Notes under the pieces: model-generated
Told to the model about the DNA's origin: nothing
The model's input: only the letters and a program-made list of their open reading frames with translations
The model's database searches: none
Position numbers and translations under genes: made by a program
From: Crocinitomicaceae bacterium
GTDB taxonomy: Bacteria > Bacteroidota > Bacteroidia > Flavobacteriales_D > Crocinitomicaceae
NCBI GenBank assembly: GCA_028689775.1
Contig: JAQVCM010000014.1
Location: forward strand, 34,462 to 98,461
Direction: 5' to 3'
DNA length: 64,000 bases
In this document: piece by piece, positions 61,022-64,000 of the stretch
Layout of the letters: every line of letters starts with the position of its first letter
Numbering within the stretch: position 1 is the stretch's first letter

Positions 61022-61897
61022 CTATTCCATTTCAGCATTGAAATAGGTGTCTAAAATTTGAAACAACTCTGGATGTTTTTTCTGTAAAGAACTTGGATTT
61101 TCTTTGAAATACGTTACAATTTCAGCAAAAAACTCCCCTTTATTGGTTGCTGCATACACATTGATATCTGATTTTCCCTTCAAAATTGCTTTCATTTCTT
61201 CGTCGCAAAGTTGCAGCCAATGTCTGCGATCTTCCAAATTCATTCCAAGCGGAACACCGTCGATTTCTCCGTCAGCCTTATCTACAAGATGCGCGAATTC
61301 GTGAATTCCGACATTTTGCTTGTCATCAAAATTCTTAAATCCTGCGATCAAAGCAGGCAACGATAAAATCATGGTGGTGTCCATTAAACCACCTTGGTGA
61401 ACTTTTCCTAAAACGTGTCCTTGATCATTCAAGGTATTGTCATCGTTGAAATTTTCCGGATAAACTAATACTTCGCTCAACCTTCCATAATTCCAATACG
61501 GCAAACCCCAAAAGGTAATTACCGCCGAAGAAGCAACATACAAACACGTTGATTTTTCAGGAATCTCTTTTCCAATTTCGGTAACGATGATATCCGTGAT
61601 AAACAAAGCCACACGATCTTCAAAAATCACTTGATTGGACTTGGATAAATCCTTGTAAAAGTCTATGTTTTCTTTCAACCAATACTTATCGTTTAAGCTA
61701 ATAAAGACTTTTGCTTTCTTTTTGGTTAAATGCATCCATCTTCTGATTGCGATTACAGAAGTAAAAACGGTAATTATGCCAAGCACTTTCGCTGGTTTTG
61801 CATATCCAAAGTGAATTAAAGTTGGAATACTGACCAGTAAAATTAGAAATGTAAAAATCCAAATTCCAAAATTAAACTTTGATTTATTCTCTTTCAT
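61022..61897 (-). CDS. MtfA-like zinc-dependent peptidase
   Basis: 291 residues. An N-terminal two-helix membrane anchor (FGIWIFTFLILLVSIPTLI, VLGIITVFTSVIAI) precedes the MtfA domain. The metal site is GIHEFAHLVDKADGEIDG (HExxH plus downstream E/D), with VLVYPENFN and FFAEIVTYFKENP further along. E. coli MtfA is cytosolic and acts on Mlc and PtsG control; the anchored form here probably has other substrates. Convergent with the MORN-repeat gene (8 bp between ends). Confidence 0.85.
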   Translation of the reverse strand: MKENKSKFNFGIWIFTFLILLVSIPTLIHFGYAKPAKVLGIITVFTSVIAIRRWMHLTKKKAKVFISLNDKYWLKENIDFYKDLSKSNQVIFEDRVALFITDIIVTEIGKEIPEKSTCLYVASSAVITFWGLPYWNYGRLSEVLVYPENFNDDNTLNDQGHVLGKVHQGGLMDTTMILSLPALIAGFKNFDDKQNVGIHEFAHLVDKADGEIDGVPLGMNLEDRRHWLQLCDEEMKAILKGKSDINVYAATNKGEFFAEIVTYFKENPSSLQKKHPELFQILDTYFNAEME

Positions 61898-62067
61898 TTT
61901 ATCTATTTAAACGGATTCCGCACAAGTAATCAACCTGAATTAAACGACTGAATTCCAAATACTCACCACCGATTTCCCATCCCCCAACACGGACTACCTC
62001 GAAAAAAACAATTCATGGTCTCAATGCCACTGTTTATTCGGCTTCAGGAAGTAAATGGCGATTTAAA

Positions 62068-63696
62068 TTATGCATATTGCTTGAAAATCTTATTCAACCA
62101 TTTCAACATGAATACCAATAATAACGCTGCTGCACCTAGTAAAGCGAAATTTACCCAAAAGAAATTCGCTTTGTCGCCGTAACCATCCCATAAACTACTC
62201 AAAACACCTGAAAGTTTATTTCCGATCGAAGTTGCCAAAAACCAACCACCCATCATCAACGCTGTTAAGCGCGGCGGACTTAGTTTGGAAACGAGTGATA
62301 ATCCCATTGGACTCAGAAATAATTCTCCAATGGTTACCACTGCATACGAAGAGATAAACCACCAGGGCGAAGATTTAATTCCACCATTCTGACTGGCATA
62401 AACCGCTCCAACCATTACCAAACAAGACAAAGCGGAAATCACCAAACCATACGCGATTTTCTCAGGAGTTGTTGGCTCCTTCCCTTTTCTGCGCAAGAAC
62501 GAGAAGAATGCAACCAATAAAGGCGTCAACATCACAACCCAAAACGGATTCACTGACTGGAAAAGATTGGTGTTGTATAAATTCAAACTCTCTCCTTCAG
62601 CAGGTAATCTCTCTGGTGCCATGTTTTTGAAATAAGATGGATAGGTATATTCCATCAAATTTTTATCGCCAATTCTGAATTGATTATCCATTACCACAAA
62701 AGAATCTTTGACGTACGTGCTTTTTTCCTTTTTCTCAACGAGTTGCAAAGAACTCATCATCGGGACAATCATTTCTGGAATTTCTCTGTCCGTATATCGA
62801 TCAGCCCAAGTATTTAAGGTCGAACCATTTTGTTTAAACACTGCCCAGAAAGCAATAACAACTGCAAAAATTGCGAGCATTGCAGCAATTGGTTTTTTCT
62901 CTTCCGGCGGAGACTTGTACAATAATCTTCCGTAGAAAAAGATAATCGGAATACATCCAAAAAGGAAAGCATCGGTAGAATGAGAACCTACCAACGGTTG
63001 TGGCAAAAAGTATCCAATCAAACCAAAAGCAATCGAAGGCAACAACACAACCGCAAATATCTTCATCAGCGGCATGTCTTCTTTCGACATTTGTTTGATT
63101 ACATCCGCGTGTTTGTAGTGCTTGGTTCCGATGATAAAGATGATAACACCGATAAACATCCCGATTCCAGCAGCGATAAATGCAGCGTCCCAACCCATCA
63201 TGTTGTACAAAGCAGCTCCAAAGAAATTACAAACAAAAGCACCGATGTTAATTCCCATGTAGAAAATACTGTAGCCTGAATCTTTACGGGATTTGTATTC
63301 TTCGTCGTTGTATAAATTACCTAATAAAGTAGATATGTTTGGTTTAAAGAATCCGTTTCCAAGAATGACAAGCAACATGGAAAGATACAACATGTTGATG
63401 TCGTGAACAGACATCAAACAATATCCAATTCCCATCATGATTCCACCAAAAATGATCGATTTTCGATAACCAAAAACACGGTCAGCCAACAACCCACCGA
63501 TGAAAGGCGTTAAGAATACCAAGGCAATGAATGTTCCGTATAAATCAGATGCTTCCGCTTCCGTCATGGAAAAGCCATCGGCTGTATCTTTCAAATACAA
63601 GGTAAATATTCCAATCATTAAATAGTAACCAAATCGTTCCCACATTTCAGAAAAGAACAAGAATGGCAATGCTTTTGGATGTTTTCTTTGGCTCAT
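62068..63696 (-). CDS. POT/PTR2-family proton-dependent oligopeptide transporter
   Basis: 542 residues, about 14 helices. The E-x-x-E-R motif is in FFSEMWERFGYYLMIGIF (E17, E20, R21); YSIFYMGINIGAFVCNFFGAAL is the PTR2 signature 2 region. A ~110-residue loop in the middle (QVLEK-like, TWADRYTDREIPEMI) is typical of Bacteroidota members. It imports di- and tripeptides with protons across the inner membrane. Monocistronic, with a possible minus-strand -7 box TATCTTCG at 63724-63731. Confidence 0.93.
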   Translation of the reverse strand: MSQRKHPKALPFLFFSEMWERFGYYLMIGIFTLYLKDTADGFSMTEAEASDLYGTFIALVFLTPFIGGLLADRVFGYRKSIIFGGIMMGIGYCLMSVHDINMLYLSMLLVILGNGFFKPNISTLLGNLYNDEEYKSRKDSGYSIFYMGINIGAFVCNFFGAALYNMMGWDAAFIAAGIGMFIGVIIFIIGTKHYKHADVIKQMSKEDMPLMKIFAVVLLPSIAFGLIGYFLPQPLVGSHSTDAFLFGCIPIIFFYGRLLYKSPPEEKKPIAAMLAIFAVVIAFWAVFKQNGSTLNTWADRYTDREIPEMIVPMMSSLQLVEKKEKSTYVKDSFVVMDNQFRIGDKNLMEYTYPSYFKNMAPERLPAEGESLNLYNTNLFQSVNPFWVVMLTPLLVAFFSFLRRKGKEPTTPEKIAYGLVISALSCLVMVGAVYASQNGGIKSSPWWFISSYAVVTIGELFLSPMGLSLVSKLSPPRLTALMMGGWFLATSIGNKLSGVLSSLWDGYGDKANFFWVNFALLGAAALLLVFMLKWLNKIFKQYA

Positions 63697-63723
63697 AAGG
63701 TTGAATTATTCAATTTAAGGATT

Positions 63724-63731
63724 CGAAGATA
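63724..63731 (-). promoter_or_regulatory. -7-like box (TATCTTCG) for the POT transporter
   Basis: One mismatch to TAnnTTTG on the minus strand, 28 nt before the ATG at 63696. Confidence 0.35.
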
Positions 63732-63854
63732 ATTTAATTTTTCATAGAATCAGAATTTAGGAATTAAATACTTGCTGGAATTAGCTTTCTAAGTTACGTT
63801 ATGATCTTTCCTAAGTTGTAATTTTTGAGTTTGATCTCTATGCAACCGATATAA

Positions 63855-63892
63855 AAAAAGCACAGCCTTCAACTAAGAAAACTGTGCTTTTT
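63855..63892 (-). terminator. Intrinsic terminator of the T9SS substrate at the right edge
   Basis: AAAAAGCACAG (63855-63865) pairs with CTGTGCTTTTT (63882-63892), 11 bp with a 16-nt loop, 21 bp beyond the stop of the partial gene. Confidence 0.75.
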
Positions 63893-63912
63893 GGAAATTT
63901 ATTTAGTAATCT

Positions 63913-64000
63913 TTATTTTTTTACAAATTTAATATTTTGAACATCTATGCCCGAAACAGTTGTGATTTTAATGAAGTAAATTCCTTTCATCAGTTTGCTG
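63913..64000 (-). CDS. C-terminal end of a T9SS type-A sorting domain protein (runs off right edge)
   Basis: The minus strand ends SKLMKGIYFIKITTVSGIDV, then QNIKFVKK and TAA at 63913-63915. GIYFIKI followed by a short basic end (KFVKK) is the pattern of the type-A T9SS C-terminal domain (GxYxxxxxxxxxxxxxKxxxx). The protein is therefore probably exported to the cell surface by the type IX system. Only ~28 residues are visible. A terminator follows. Confidence 0.75.
   Translation of the reverse strand, partial: SKLMKGIYFIKITTVSGIDVQNIKFVKK

Overview
The window is AT-rich DNA from a member of the Bacteroidota, most likely Flavobacteriales near Crocinitomicaceae/Fluviicola. Evidence: a PorP/SprF-family type IX secretion protein, a gliding-motility-type C-terminal sorting domain, a second type IX sorting tail at the right edge, MlaE/MlaF, TamB and Nfu housekeeping genes of Bacteroidota type, and promoters of the form TAnnTTTG instead of TATAAT. 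No tRNA, rRNA or CRISPR array was seen. The genus assignment is inference.

Layout. (1) 1-12.8 kb is a surface-polysaccharide island, almost all on the minus strand. It holds glycosyltransferases, a nonulosonic (sialic-acid-like) cassette (NeuB/SpsE-type synthase, SpsF-type cytidylyltransferase, KdsC-type phosphatase, CysE-type acetyltransferase), a flippase-like ABC exporter, an O-acyltransferase and a multi-pass membrane protein. The island is decaying: an ABC-2 permease (Wzm) remnant, a chimeric stub joining a glycosyltransferase N-terminus to an acyltransferase C-terminus, and a frameshifted, internally deleted acyltransferase. (2) 12.8-16.5 kb: YaaA, an Smr protein, a secreted phosphodiesterase and an M20 amidohydrolase, then a candidate ~95-nt small RNA and a 333-bp-period repeat block. 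(3) 17.6-24 kb: a 1326-residue envelope protein with about ten tandem beta domains, then a T9SS type-B substrate translationally coupled to PorP/SprF. (4) 24-34 kb: GDP-mannose synthesis, SprT, MlaEF, MFS pump, sigma-54-type response regulator, a second repeat block, LuxE-like protein, Fe-binding-like lipoprotein, Nfu. (5) 34.4-35.2 kb: two paralogous small lipoproteins, the second split by a 208-bp miniature transposon. (6) 35.3-54 kb: fumarase, UvrD, AccC, TamB, TsaD, DnaQ-like exonuclease, UvrB and others. (7) 54-55 kb: an ORF6N-domain gene split by a second copy of the same miniature transposon. (8) 55-64 kb: CYTH, an operon of deacetylase, FemAB-like transferase, CapD-like dehydratase and thioesterase, MORN-repeat protein, MtfA, POT transporter, and the tail of a T9SS substrate.

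The most notable results are direct readings. Two copies of a ~208-bp element with AACCTGAGTTCG ends each sit between ATT duplications inside a different gene, and removing the element plus one ATT restores both reading frames exactly. A mosaic hairpin-repeat family occurs at two loci in opposite orientations. A compact promoter-terminator pair suggests a small RNA. At least three genes have a -7 box ending only 3-4 nt before the start codon, suggesting leaderless mRNAs.
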